64,000 nucleotides of DNA from Cladobotryum mycophilum (lineage: Eukaryota; Ascomycota; Sordariomycetes; Hypocreales; Hypocreaceae). The position numbers were made by a program, and so were the translations under genes. Location: positions 1,302,001 to 1,366,000 of the forward strand of contig CM071590.1 in NCBI GenBank assembly GCA_036429605.1. The letters run 5' to 3'. Position 1 is the stretch's first letter. The number at the start of each line of letters is the position of its first letter. Below the pieces are notes generated by a model, which saw nothing but the letters and a program-made list of their open reading frames with translations, was not told the origin of the DNA and did not search any database. Positions 34,028-46,519 of the stretch are shown here, piece after piece.

Positions 34028-35958
34028 CTACACCAATGTCTTTTCTACCTTGAGCAGCACAACTCCATCCGTCACTTCTCCAGTCGTATCCATCAACGTG
34101 ATGAAACGATACCCCTCACCCAGTCTATCCAATCTCACGCACGCCCAGGCCGCAAGATCATCTTTACCAATCTCATCATCCCTCACCGTGAACCTCACAA
34201 AGGTGAGTTCCTCTACTAATCCCGCAATGTTCTTGAACTCGAGCTTCTCGGCCTTGAGATCTAGGTCGCACCCCCTGTGAGTCTTTGTGCGTGCCTTGTA
34301 CTCGCCCTCGCGGACGTGACCGTCGTTGTTGTCGCTGTGTGACTTCTCGGAAGCGTCGACGTGGAGTTCGACTTTTACGTAAGGCTTGAAGCCCTTGGGG
34401 GACTTTTCGTCAGGTGGAAGGGGGATAGATTGGGCGGCGAGGAAGGTTAGCGTGAGGGAGAGAGATTTCCGTGTAATAGTGTTGGGCGAAGGCTTTGAAG
34501 GAATGTTGGGCCGGTATCCTGGTCATGCTGTCAGTCAAGCAGGTTCACAAAATAGGAGTAATATGGACTTGCCTTCTGGCTTTAAGACGTAGCCTCCTGT
34601 GCCGGCAAACATGCCTTCATTCAACATCATGCCCTCGTCTGTTTGCTGCCAGTTCAGGGCCACAACCTGGGCACCACCGCCCCAAAAAACGGCTGGGTTC
34701 AAATTTGATGACCCAATGCGTAAGCCAGATGGATAAGCTCGAAGAAGATAGCTTCTGTTGTGGTTAAATAGATCAAGCCATTGGTTCTCGTGGTGGTCCA
34801 GAAACTTCTTCTCTGATAGAGAGAAGATGTGAGTAGGTATGCTGGCTTCTGGCTGGGCCCAGGCCTTGAATGATATGGCTTTAGTGTAAATTCCCAGCTT
34901 GCTGAGGGCCGCAATAATCTTTGAAGGCTTTGGCTGTTTTGCGGCATCGGCTGGTGGCTGCTCATCTGCTACGCTTTCGATCTTTTCTAATTCCGCACCG
35001 GGGGTGAGTGCTTCACCTTGACTAGGATCTTGCCTTTGAGTTGACCTGGGCTGGGAAGTTCTGCAGCGTCCTTATTTGGCGCTTCGATGAGCATGCCACC
35101 CCATGTTTCTTTCATGATGTCGACCATGATGGCTTGCTGCTCTGCGCTGCAATGGACTTCCAGACTCACCATCAAGGGTAGATCCGTGACGGTAAATGCG
35201 CTATCGCGAATAGCAACACAGACGTTCCTGAAGGAAATATCCTTGGTGAGAGTATAGCCATGCAAAACTCTCGGCTCCACGACAGAGGGTGTTTGTTGTC
35301 CATCGAGTTTCTCCCCAGTCTTCTTGCTGGACACAGAATCTGGCAGCTTGTTCTTGAGCTTGCTAAGCGTATCCCAGGCCGACTTCTTTTTCTTCTCTCC
35401 CGAGGCGGCCTTTTCCTCCTTGAGCGCTACTCTTTTGCCTGCTTTCTCGTCATCGGTGGTATCGCTGTCGGATGTCTCTGAATCGGAATCGTCGCCATCC
35501 CAGACATCAATCTCGACGCATCGACAGCCCCTCAGCAAGACATTTGTGTAAGCATCAGTGGTGCTGGCGCTGGAAAGCTGGTTGCCACTGAGATAGGTGT
35601 TGTGGCTAGAGCTGATGAAGTAGCTAGCCAACGGCCATGACAGATCCTGGTTATTAGGCGGCAGGGTGATGTTACTGTCCGCAGATGTCATGTAGGAAAG
35701 GAATCCATTAAAGTCAATGCCCGTGTGGCTAAGAAAATGGGCAGTTGCTGGAGAAGTTTTGCCCTCATGCTGGACGCTCTGGATGAAGGTCCTGATTTGG
35801 TCAGCGTTCCATATCCCGTCGGGTCCAGCATGCGTTTCGAATAGACGCTTCAAGTAGGCCAGGACTTTGCCATCAATGGTGTGGATGGCTCTCTGATCGT
35901 ATGCGTTGCCGCCTCCACCCTGGTGCACTAGGTCTACTACTTCATTTGTGGGAGCCAT
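34028..35958 (-). CDS. PLC1: Phosphoinositide-specific phospholipase C (one frame break; GC-AG intron)
   Basis: Coding exons 34573-35958 and 34028-34518, about 625 residues with one added base. An EF-hand-like region (~25-75) precedes the X domain: SWPLASYFISSSHNTYLSGNQ with catalytic His, GCRCVEIDVWDG, and VLHGYTLTKDISFRNV with the second His. The X/Y linker is long, acidic then Lys-rich (~residues 160-225). The Y domain (SYFLRAYPSGLRIGSSNLNP) and a C2 domain follow. At the G5 run 35000-35004 the frame breaks; one more base joins KVKHSPP to GAELEKIES. The last intron (34519-34572) has a GC donor (GCAAGT). The start ATG at 35958 may be internal: the frame is open to a TAG just upstream that could be an intron acceptor, so a further 5' exon is possible. 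The enzyme cleaves PIP2 to IP3 and diacylglycerol. Confidence 0.9.
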
Positions 35959-35988
35959 GGGACCGCTGAGTTGGTTGATGCCACCCAA

Positions 35989-36658
35989 AGGACTTGATTG
36001 AGGCTTGAGACGAACAAGATGGGACTAGGAACAGATTACGTGAGAGCGAAAGACTGGAACCAAATGAAGAAGAAAAAAGAGAGCGAGTCTCATAAGATGG
36101 ATGTATTTTCTATGTTGGATATTTTATCGAGAGTGTGCAGGTAAATGATGACGATGATGCTGAGGAGAGATTGTCAAGAGAGACCACCTGGTTTTACCTG
36201 CTCGATTTGCGTCCAAGTCCCAGGTATTTGTTAGAGCCCAACAATCTTGAACTTCAGCGTGCACAGCCTCTTTTGCACCACCACCACAAGCTGCAGCCAT
36301 CAAAGGCTCCCACAGGTAGACCGTTAAAAACAGCCATGGATGGCGAGTAGGTGGAGTAACTGATGAGGGGTTTCTGGGCTGTGATGCAGCTCAGCTCTAG
36401 TGGATCACAGCGGCAGCCTATATACACTGCATACACACATTGTGGTTGTAAGTGCATAAGGTTATCCGCAATTGGCAGCCTGAATAACCCATGATTGATT
36501 GATATCAACATTACATCTCATCTAAATATGACATTTTTACAGCTATTTAATGTTGAAAATTATGCCGCATTTACTTGCATGCTTCTCTTACATGTCTTTC
36601 AAACCTCGCTCAGTAAATCATGCCTCCTTGCAGTCTGTCGCCTCCGTCCGAAGCAGCC
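35989..36658. other. Intergenic region between PLC and NRDE2
   Basis: 5' side of PLC and 3' side of NRDE2, both on the minus strand. May hold an unresolved first PLC exon. Nothing else seen. Confidence 0.4.
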
Positions 36659-39600
36659 TCATCGTCTCCCCTCGACACGAGAATCTTCAGCTCGTCTCTT
36701 TTCAAGAAATTCCTCCAGGTCCACATGAATCCTCAGCCCCTTTGAAGACATTGTATCATACACTGCTCTCAGTTCTTCAGACTCCATGTCTCGAATTAGT
36801 GTGACAAACGCCTCCATCATGACGTCCTTTGAGCTGGGGCAATGTCTCAGTGCCCGATAGAACACATCTTTGGCTTTGGGCCGCAGCTGCTTCTCTGAGT
36901 GACAGAACCGAATGTATGATATCCACAAAACGGGGCTATTTTGGCAAGCATTGCTTGACACTGCTTGTTCAAAGGCGGCCTTGCTTGTGTTGACGTTACC
37001 ATGGGTGAGCTCATGCTGAATGGCAAACACTCGACTGCTTACGCAGTCATATGGTTTCACAAGGGCCTTTGCGTGAATGAGATCACGAGTCTCATCAATG
37101 ACGCGCAGGCTTGCGTCCGACCATTCATATAGCGAAAGGAAAATGGTGTTCTGAGGGAATAAAGTGGCGAATCGAGACAGCTGTTCCCGCATATACACCC
37201 TTCGAAACGGTCTATTGTTTGTTAGTTAGGTTCATGAATGAAGCTTAGAGTATACAAAGGTTCTCTTACCCCTTTGAAGCATTAAAGTACAATAGCTGAG
37301 CAGCAAACTGGAGCACCTTCTCGTGGCTAACAGAGTTCATATGCCCTCGTGACGCGAAGTCGCGGGAGATTGTTTCAACAACACTCATTGCAGTCGCAAT
37401 GTTGCCTTGTAATGTTGATGTTGGTTCCGAATGTCCCTCGGCAGTTAGATAAGTTAACAGTGCAAGGCAATCAGCCAGAGTACTCGCCCCTTCGAGATCC
37501 CCCATTGCAAGCAATTCATCAAAATCCGATGTAAATACCTGTCGAGTCTTTAGAATGGTAGCTCGACCAAGTTCAACTGTATCAACTTGTGCACCCCTCA
37601 GAGCCTCGTCTACAGATGAACAAAGTCGAACTGCTGCTAATTTATTATTTCCCGTTTCCAGATCGATCCAGCTCCATGATTTGTAAAACAAGAATCGGTA
37701 CCACTTCGAAGATAACTTAAAATAAGGTCAGCTAAAAGTCGTATGGAGTAGGGGATTATAGGTGTTTACCGAAGCAGATTCCGTGGCTGAAGCGAGCACT
37801 TTGCTTGCGACACCTAGCTCGTTATTCGCGAATTCGGCAAGAGCGTAAGCATTGTAAATCTCAGGCTTTGTTGGATAGCGCTTAAGCAGTGATTTTGCAG
37901 TCTTCTTAATAGTCGTCGGTGCTGTCGAGGAGTGCATTGCCAAGTAATATGTAGCCAGCCCCTCCACGCCTGCTATATGAACAGTCTGTCTCAATGTCTC
38001 TAATATCCAAGATATGTCTACTATGAAGCTATGAGATCCTGAGGCGACATATCTGAACCACTTTGCACCCCCAAAAAGGATACCAGGCGAAATCGCGGCG
38101 TGTACACTACTGTAGTCAAACTGTGGCTCCCTTCTCTGAAAGCCTCCCACATCGCTATCGTAAACGCTTCTGGCGAGCTCTGGCTTGATGCTAACCAAGG
38201 TCGATGATATAAATTGGTCGCAATAAGCCGCCCCCGTCCAGTGACTTGACCTAAATGCCGGTTGCGATCCTGAAAAGAGCAAAAATGCATCGATAAGCTG
38301 CTCTTTTAATTCTGGGAGGATGGCGACTGGAATAAGAAAGAGAAATGGTTCGATATCAACAAACATGACCACTCTAAACGGGTCGTCTTGAGTTCCGTCA
38401 TCCATTGTTCTCGCCGGCATTCTAGCTTTCTGCGCCCGAAGCTGTTCAAGATAACCCCAGGACTTGTAGGTATCTCTTGAGGTAGGTGTATCGGTCAAGT
38501 CATCCATCGCTGGTTCTGGCGGATCGCCCTCACTTCCGCTTTCAACAAAATGCTTCCAGCCCTTTGCCTCGGCTTCGCCAATCCTCGGGGCTTCGCTTTC
38601 CCAGAAGTCCTGGAAAATTTCCATGGCAGATTGCTCGTTACTAATTGTCGACGGTCTAGAAAGATTGAGCTCCAGCAAACCTTGCCATGCGGCTACTGCC
38701 AGTTCTTTGTAGCCAGCATTGTGAACAAATCGGGTCATTATCAAGAATACATGAATAGCCTCTGCAAATCCAGCTTTGAGGCTAGTGTCTCTGGCACGCG
38801 AAAGTGAGCGATGCAGCCGATCGAGAAGTATCCTCTTGACATCCTCGTACTGAAATGTCGTGATATTTGATATCACAAAGTCGAAAAATGCTTTCCATAA
38901 TGCAAAATCGTCATCCTTGTCCTTCAAAACATCCGACCATTTCTTCGCTGCAGTTTTGCTATTCCATACTTTGACACCTTCGCGCATCAGATACACCAAC
39001 ACACGTATCCGATCTTCCGGGCTTTTTGTATTTGGAAGAGCTTTCTCCAGCATTGAGACTTTAATTTCCGCGTAACTATGCGCCTCATTTTCTAGAATAG
39101 TGTGGTCAATATCTGCTCCAGCTTTCAGGAGTGTGTCCTGATGATCCACTAGCTCCAACCAGGCTTCAATATCTGCAGGATTATCCTTGACCTGCTTGTT
39201 CAGTTGTATAGATTTCCATTTAAGCGGGTTGTTCTGATCAGTGATTGCAATATTAAAAGAGGCATCTGAATCTGAATCCAGTTCACTGTCCGAGTCTTGT
39301 CGCAGTTTTGCCTTGCCTTGAATAGATCGATAAGACTGTTGCTCGTCCTCCTCTGATGATTCATCCGGCTGCTGGCGTTTGCGCTTCTTGGAAGCAGCCA
39401 ATGGTAAATAGCCTTCAACTTCATCATCTTCATCATCTTTGATGTCAACTTTCCGCGGCCGAATCATGACTGGATTTGATGCGATTCTTGACACCTTTGA
39501 TCGTAGACCATCCCTTTCGGCAAAAGCTGATGCTTCGCCAGGCATGCGGAGGCTGAATTGGTCCCTCGCTCCATCGCGGTGCATGATTAATCGACCGGCT

Positions 39601-40028
39601 GTGCCCAGGACCCTTCCGGCCCCATGACGGTAATATGCCGGTATTTGAGATTTGTCGATGCCACCGTACTTGGTAATTAATGGGTCACCCTTGGTGTCAA
39701 TGACGAAGAGGCCAGGCACACCGCTTGGCTTTGACTTTGTGCCTGATGTGGTACCTGACCGTAGGTCTAGCCTCGAGCTCACTTCTCGAGCAGGCTTCCT
39801 CTCATGACTCCGAGATCTGCGTCGCTCCTTTCGACGATGGGATTCATGACTACTGTGCCGTGGCCGATGATGCTCGTCAGAGCGGTGACTCCTTAGCTTG
39901 TCGTCCCTGTCTCGCTTTTTGCGCGACGCTTGCTGCTTTCCAGGCTCCTCTGGGGGTTCCTTTGATTTGAAAGATGAGAATTTGGGCACTGTCAGCAGCG
40001 TCCTTTCATCACCGTCTTCTTCAGCCAT
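36659..40028 (-). CDS. NRDE2: NRDE-2 family nuclear RNA-processing factor
   Basis: Exons 37770-40028, 37270-37715 and 36659-37211 (introns 54 and 58 nt, CTGAC and CTAAC branch sites), 1,085 residues, all phases consistent. The N-terminal ~90 residues are a charged Arg/Ser/His/Lys tract (RKKRDRDDKLRSHRSDEHHR). The NRDE-2 signature follows: LFVIDTKGDPLITKYGGIDKSQIPAYYR. The rest is helical HAT/TPR-like repeat (NPADIEAWLELVDHQDTLL; YPTKPEIYNAYALAEF; SPVLWISYIRFC). NRDE-2 partners the Mtr4 helicase and exosome in nuclear RNA surveillance and, in C. elegans and fission yeast, in nuclear RNAi and heterochromatin. It is the only RNA-silencing-related gene here. Confidence 0.93.
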
Positions 40029-40505
40029 GGCTGTTTTTCAAGCTCAGGATTCTCGACAGATTGACATGACGGCTACGGCTGAAGAGAGGGGGGTAGAGTA
40101 CCTGATCTGGAATGAGGCTATTTCAAAGATGATGAAGATTCATCACAGCTAATGGGCTTGCTTCAAACTACGGTTGAATGAAGTTGATGATGATGATGAT
40201 GGTGATGGTGATGGTGATGGTGAGACGCTAACCAATAATTAAACAAAACGCGGAAGACTTACGCTTTGACCAATCATGTCGCGCGGGTTGGAGGACTGGG
40301 AACTACTTAGGTACCTACAAGTAGTAGACTACAGGCCTTTCACTCCATTCTACGCCGTGCTCCATACTTTTACTATGAAATAATCAAGAAAGGCAGAGAG
40401 TAAGTAAATATCTTTTTCTCTCGAGGGTGAGAGAGAAAGAAAATGAAAATGAAGAAGAAGAAAAAAGGAAAAAAGGGAAAAAAAGAGTCCCAAACGAAGG
40501 GGAAT
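40029..40505. promoter_or_regulatory. NRDE2 promoter region with GAT/GGT microsatellite
   Basis: Contains (GAT)n(GGT GAT)n at about 40184-40224 and a purine-rich AAGAAG tract near 40440-40490. Confidence 0.5.
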
Positions 40506-40644
40506 TGAACCCAACCCGATTCGAACGGATAACCTTCACTGTATTTATATGTTAGCCCTGTAGGTACGGACTAAACCATGCTATATCTGATCTTACAGAA
40601 ATTCCTAGCTGGAATCTGACGCGCTACCGTTGTTGGATGGATCC
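40506..40644 (-). tRNA. tRNA-Trp(CCA)-like sequence with ~66-nt intron, possibly a pseudogene
   Basis: On the minus strand GGATCCA (40644-40638) pairs over seven positions, two of them G-U, with TGGGTTC (40513-40507). The T arm ATCCG-TTCGAAT-CGGGT is a perfect 5-bp stem with canonical loop. GGTAGCGC matches the 3' D-arm, and TCAGATTCCAG supplies a 5' anticodon stem and loop with anticodon CCA. The usual eukaryotic intron position after base 37 leaves ~66 nt before AGTGAAGGTT. Two faults: the 5' D stem (CAAC) does not pair with GCGC, and two of five anticodon-stem pairs are mismatched. It may be a decayed gene. Confidence 0.45.
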
Positions 40645-41041
40645 GACATTGCTGTCGAGTTATAATCTGCTGCTCGTATTCTCCTCCATACCACTTTCGG
40701 TGAATGGGAGTTGACATCACCCCAATCAACAATTGCTTTCGTCCTGCAAAACAGCCACCGATCGATGGCATGCGGCGTTCTTCTGGTGAGCAGAAGTGCA
40801 TTCCTTGGGGCAAGCATGGATGCATAAGTGGTAGGATGAATAGAGGTCAAAATTGCTTCTACGACTGAGATGGTAAGAGAGGTGACGAATGATGATGCAT
40901 CATAGAGTAGTCATATTCCATCGCAGCTGACATCTATCTAGTCTAATACCTAGGAAGTATTCAAGGGTTCATTGATGCGTAACCTCCATTACATACAGAC
41001 AACCCACCGTCCACCACTCAACACATTGGCCGATATAATAC
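40645..41041. other. Intergenic region
   Basis: About 400 bp with no gene recognised. Confidence 0.35.
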
Positions 41042-44000
41042 CTATTGAGGTACATTCTTTTTCCAGCGTCTATCCCTCTTCAAAATCTCAGCTCTGCTGG
41101 CGCCCTCGATAATGATATCTGCAAGGGTATTCATCGTCTCGATGGGAACCAGGCCAGACCTCTGTGGCCAGTAGTCGAACGATTCTCCGGCCGAGGTCGT
41201 CCCAAACAGGTGCAGGCCTAGACATACGCATGCATCATCATCACGAGCATCTCGAGCAAATGCATGAGGATGACGTGATTTCCCCGGCATCTTATCAATC
41301 ATGACATCAATGTTGCCGTTGCCAAGGTCTAAATAATCTGGAAGCCAGACATGCTGATACGTAATAGTAAAGTCCCTTCGTTTCCTCCAATGGGGGACCT
41401 TTATTTTGTACTTCTTTCCTTGGAAAGCATCCTTCTCATCTCGCCATAGTGTGTGGCATCGGGGAGGACGACGGCATATTCTGCTCAACGATTTTTCGGC
41501 CCTTGTCTTGATCTCCGTGCGCTGTGGCCTCCAGTTGTCCGAGATATCGTGATTGGACTCTCCGCTAATGATGAGGTTTTCGTTTTGAACAATGAGGGAT
41601 TCAGCCAAGGCGTCCTCGTTTTCCCAAATCTCAATATCGCCTATCCGGTTCATATCTATTGAATGTGGCAAAGGCTCGTCAGTAGTCGCCTGGCCGCTTG
41701 GAACGGCAGTAGAAGCATCGTCACTCCCTGCTTCTGGGATGATTGTGTCAATGAAGTCACTATTTTCCCCGCTAGGTGTCATCTGGTTCTCAGATAAATA
41801 GCTTCCACTTTGGCTTAGCCAAAGCTCTCTCACTCTCTGCATTGAACCTGGCGGGAAACTCCTGCGAGTTTTCCGAGAGTCGTGAATTTGGGCATGTCTC
41901 ATTTCTCGAGGTTTGTCGTCCCCTTGATCCTTAACCCATTCTGCCCATACAACTCTCATTAACATCATCAAACTGGCTACTAAAGAGCCAGAGGCTTGTT
42001 GTAGCTCTTTGATACCCTTTGCAGTGGCAAACCCCTGTCTAGTAACCCAGTTTTGGAGGCTCGAGTCCAAGTCCTCGAATTCTATGTTTCGAGAATCGTC
42101 TTTCCCTTCGCGCCAGTAGTAGACGAGCATTGTACGAAGGGCAAGGCTACCGTCGATCAGGTACGGTTGAATCCCAGGGGTATTGGTGAGGAAACACGAA
42201 AACTTTAACAAATCTCCCATCATAATGGCTGATGAGGCCATAAGTCCCCATCCAGACGTTGGGACCGATGGCAGTTGGATATACAGCCGATTAGAATGTG
42301 TTTTTGAACTGAATGCTAGGAAGCAATGCCGACGAAGTCGAATCTTGACCGGAATGACCCCTTCACCCAACATCTGCATGACAAGTTTCTCAGCCCAGAG
42401 GCCCCACAAGAACACCACTCGGAGCATGCTGTTCGACACCAAGCCGCTCAGGAGCATTGGAATGATGTCAGGCTCGGTCGGGCATGGCCGTTGAGTGAGC
42501 TCAAACGCTTTTGGTGCCTCCAGCGCCTGGAAATTATATGTTGTCACAAGGACATTGCTTTCATTGAAGCCTGATTCTCGAATCCCCCAAGGTAAAGTGA
42601 GGTTTCCACCATTTCCGAGTCCTTGGTTGATTGCACCAGGGGCGCCGCCAATGATGAATCCAATTCGTGCAGACAGTGACCCAAAAGGAAGAACGAGCTT
42701 GCTGTCGAGATGCAAGTGCTTCTGGAGTCGGTCGTGTAGATGTTCAAAAAAGTGCTGCTGCTGGTTCGGGGCTAAGGGGCCACAGAGCAAATTAGAACTC
42801 CACGCGGAATCAGGGCCAAAAGCTTCCACAATTGCTTGCTCAACTTCCTTGTCCGGAATTTCTTGGAGAGGGACAGAACACGGCGAATATGTGTCCAGTT
42901 TCTGAATTTCACCTCTCATTCTTGCTCGAAATGAGACCCAGGATCGGATCTAGGGATCTATCGAAACCTCCAAGGCTTTCCGAGCAAAGGTTCTATGGGC
43001 TGCAGTTGGAGACGAGTTTTGAAACAGCGGGGACAGGACATTGAGACCTAGTGTCTGATGCGAGTGCCCACCCGCAGCACCTCCAAAATGATGGTGTAGC
43101 TCTGAAGGGGGTAGAGTCTGGAACGCAAAGCAGAACATGAGCTCCAGAACGTTTCGTCGAAAGGACGACCACTCTTCATCTCCTGTGGCGTTAAGAATTG
43201 ACCAAAGGCGCATGAAATTCGTATTCCTATTCCCCATCCCCAGCCAGATGATATAATAGTGTAAGGTATCGTGGTGTCCAGAGAGAATACTGAGGCTATG
43301 GTTGTTGAGAATTCTCTTTTCCCCATCTCGCGCCTGTCCAACATGGATTCTAAAATAATCGTGGTTCCCGTCGTCGGTAATATAATCCATGTATCCGATG
43401 TCTTTCCTCCATGGTTGATGCTGTTTCATTCGCACTTCATGTAGCCTAGATTTATCATGGAAGTTTAGTGCAGTTTCATTTCAGTGCGCGACGGTCTACT
43501 TACCTTCTAACGGTAAGTTCTTTCCCTTGTAATTGCAGAATATCTGAGTCAACACAAGCAAGGAGATTCTTCGCTACCGTCTCAACATGACCATGCTTAG
43601 ACATCATATCTGCAAAATAAGTCTTTTTGGAAAGGCTGTGTAGAAGGGTTAAGAGACTTGTGTGAAAGTCTGGAACGTTGATGAGCGGCATTATCGTCTG
43701 GGCCTATATACGTCTAGTCAATGATGCTGGCCCCTTGTCGCAAGAAAGTAAGACAACCATACTGTGGTATCTTGCTCTGGCCCAAGAAAATTATGTGTTT
43801 TCCCACGCACAGCTATATTCAAGCTGTAACCGTCGTTTGTAAAGGCGAGGGCACGGTTTGCTCTCCCCCCCGAGTTCGGTTTGGATCGCTGTTCGGGGGG
43901 TTGCCTGATTTTCGGCGCCGCTTGCAAGACAGCGTTCAAGCTGTTTGTCGGATTCTTCTTGATGATCTTGGGAGGTTGCAAACACGCAGTGCACGGGGGC

Positions 44001-44116
44001 CTCCCGCAACGGTGTTGTCGAGGGAAGCGACATCTGGGGCAAGCCAGTCCATTGTACAGCACGCCACACTGATGACACGGCGGACCCTCTGTGTAATACT
44101 GCAGGGCCATTTCCAT
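41042..44116 (-). pseudogene. GIY-YIG-like protein gene with an in-frame TAG
   Basis: Exons 43763-44116, 43504-43697 and 41042-43445 (introns 65 and 58 nt) join in phase to 984 codons, start MEMALQYYTEG at 44116. A single TAG at 42950-42952 (after EVSIDP) interrupts exon 3; the same frame continues at once with coding-like sequence to 41042. The N-terminus has a CxxC-rich zinc-binding-like stretch (CHQCGVLYNGLACPRC and two more Cys pairs). The middle (YFRIHVGQA..EKRI.NHSLSILSG..DTLHYYIIWLG, ~200-260) resembles GIY-YIG-type domains of fungal uncharacterised proteins. The C-terminal half is unrecognised. Reading CAG for TAG would restore the frame. If the stop is real, the product ends after about 346 residues but retains the GIY-YIG-like part. 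Confidence 0.7.
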
Positions 44117-45379
44117 GCACAAGGCATGCTGCAGTGGCTTTACGCTGTTTGTTGATCAGAATTTTCTTCTCTTTTTATTGTGACGGTGGAGAAAATAAGG
44201 AGGCTTGTTTGCAGCTGGCAAGGGAGTGGAGCCGTTGAACTGGTAGCTGGCACACATACTCCTTGCAAGCCATACCAACCCCAGTGTCAGTGGTGCATGG
44301 ACATTGTCCTATCTCGCTCAAAATATTTACTGGTATGCACAGTTTCAGAATCAGATCGACTCTGCCGTAGAGAAATATCAGCAAACGGGAAGTGAGACTG
44401 CCATACGGGTACTGAAAAGGTTAACAATCCCCAGTGGAAGACTGAGTTCACTCCTATCCCCCTAGGCTTCCGTGAGAGGGGGAACAGGGGTATGTGCCAA
44501 TTCTCATGATTTCTTTATTCTTAGTTGAAAGTTAGCCATTGCTATAGATTGCCTACTTGGAGATCACCATAATTGTGGCCATATTCCTGCCCACCTACGA
44601 CATTGAGTTTTGCGATGAGAAGGGCCAGTCAACGGCATAACCTCTTCCCAAAGTTAATCGCAATGGCCGCAGCGTTTGGCATCTGGTAGAAGGAGCGCGC
44701 CTTAAGTGCACCCCCGAAACTCCACAAGTCGCTTAGCAGGGCCTGGGTGTTCCTATTCGGAATGAGCGGGGGGTATGGTGAATGAGGGCATACTGACAAA
44801 GAAAAGATGTCTTATCAAGATTGTGCGTTGATCCCTAAAAGGTAGACTGGGATTCTAGACCTGGGAGAAAACGTCCAGCATTGCTAGTCTAATACAATAT
44901 ATGCACTCATGAATCATTTTCCGGCCCTTGTATTGCTTGTAAGCCCAGTCATTCATACGGCCCCAGTTGCTTAGTCGAGTCGTGAAAGCGATCACAACCA
45001 CCACATCCCAACGAGAGCCACAGCGGCTTCGGCTGCAGTGCGACATGGTATTATAATTTACAACGGAAAGGGCATGGTTCATTTTTAGGAAGCATATGAT
45101 CAAACCATCCCACTGTTGCTTATTGCTGTTCAAGAGGTCCCGGGTAGGACCCTGAGTGGGTGTTGGAGGACTTACACCCAACAACCTACCTAACCAGGAA
45201 ACAGTCTGTTGGTCCAGGTAGGTAGACATACAATTACTTAAGCCCTCGGCCATTTCCATTTCCAGTTCCATTGCCCGAGTAGGTAGCCGTACTGGTACTT
45301 AAGAGACAAACCCCGCTGACATTCTGTCAATCACCTCACTTTGGGCTCATCACCAAAGAGTTGGCGACGCACGAAGATC
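44117..45379. other. Gene-free divergent region
   Basis: 1.26 kb between divergent genes. No coding sequence recognised; a few short direct words near 45180-45300 only. Confidence 0.4.
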
Positions 45380-46519
45380 ATGGAATCCCAGATGAAGATC
45401 AAAACTGTTCCAGATGTCCGACATCTTCCTACCCTAGTATTGCTAGAGGTCATCAAGCTGTGTTCTGACTTCACCACACTGCACAGTCTGTTACTCGCAT
45501 CCCGCACTTTCGCATCCATCTTCAATGACAATGCGCGCACAATCACAGAGGCCATTATGGCGTCTTCCGTCCCGGAACAGATCCAAGCCCCTATGCGCGC
45601 CGTTGTGCGTATACGAACTCGTACTCACGGTTGCCAAAATGTGGGCGAGGTCAAAGACACCTTGCTGGATATTAAGAACATGAAGCCTTTACCAGATATC
45701 CAAGAGACTGCCTTGCTGCGCAAATTTGTAGCTTTGGCCCACCAGATTCATTCCCTCACTCACACCTGTCTTGAATATTACATGGAGAAATGCCAGGCTC
45801 TGAAGCCGTCCCGACTGAAAGACCCCACGTTCCGGTATATCCCAGTTTCTAGGAAGGCATGGCCGATGAGACCGCCCGGAGAGAGATATCAGCTTCCAAT
45901 TTTGAATCCGCCGAGCTGGATCGAGGAGCAAGGCGTGCTCATGAATCTATGGCGGTTTCAGGCGTTTTATGAGCTACAGACTGCAAGGGCTAAACAACAG
46001 CTTGGCTGGACAAGTATTGAAATAGATGATCTAGAGGCAATGAGCATCTTGGATTTCTACGATTTCAGGGTTCATCAGCTTGATCAACTCTTAACCGTCA
46101 AAGAGTTCATTGATGATCTGAGGCAGATGACGCATAATACACAATATTCCAAACTACCCCAAGTCTCCTCAGAAAATGGCTGTTTCAGCCTTGTATGCTC
46201 TCCGGAGCCGCACTTTGAGAACTTAAGGGATGATAAGTGGGACCAGTCGAGATGGTACATTGACAAACGTACCATAGGATGGATATTTCACAGAATGATG
46301 TCTATAGGCTGGAGATCACCTCTCGAGGATTCTGAGTTCACGCCATACCGCAAGTATGGCTTTGCTATTTGGGACAGGGAACGGATGGTCAACTTGGGAT
46401 TCCTTCCTGAACGGAAATCAGACATGGTGGTGAACGACAGTCCTCTGTCGTTCATCTGGCGGAGCATTCTTAGCAAGGAAGAAGACGAGGCTATCAGGGA
46501 AGCCAGCATGTCAAGATAG
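45380..46519 (+). CDS. F-box-like hypothetical protein
   Basis: 379 residues, no intron, ATG at 45380 (MESQMKIK). Residues ~10-60 read VPDVRHLPTLVLLEVIKLCSDFTTLHSLLLASRTFASIF, the Leu/Pro-rich pattern of the fungal F-box-like N-terminus. The remainder has Trp/Arg-rich blocks (RYIPVSRKAWPMRPPGERYQ; SIGWRSPLEDSEFTPYRKYG) and no known catalytic motif. Members of this large fungal class are presumed substrate adaptors for SCF ubiquitin ligases, but the F-box match is weak and function is not established. Confidence 0.75.
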   Translation: MESQMKIKTVPDVRHLPTLVLLEVIKLCSDFTTLHSLLLASRTFASIFNDNARTITEAIMASSVPEQIQAPMRAVVRIRTRTHGCQNVGEVKDTLLDIKNMKPLPDIQETALLRKFVALAHQIHSLTHTCLEYYMEKCQALKPSRLKDPTFRYIPVSRKAWPMRPPGERYQLPILNPPSWIEEQGVLMNLWRFQAFYELQTARAKQQLGWTSIEIDDLEAMSILDFYDFRVHQLDQLLTVKEFIDDLRQMTHNTQYSKLPQVSSENGCFSLVCSPEPHFENLRDDKWDQSRWYIDKRTIGWIFHRMMSIGWRSPLEDSEFTPYRKYGFAIWDRERMVNLGFLPERKSDMVVNDSPLSFIWRSILSKEEDEAIREASMSR

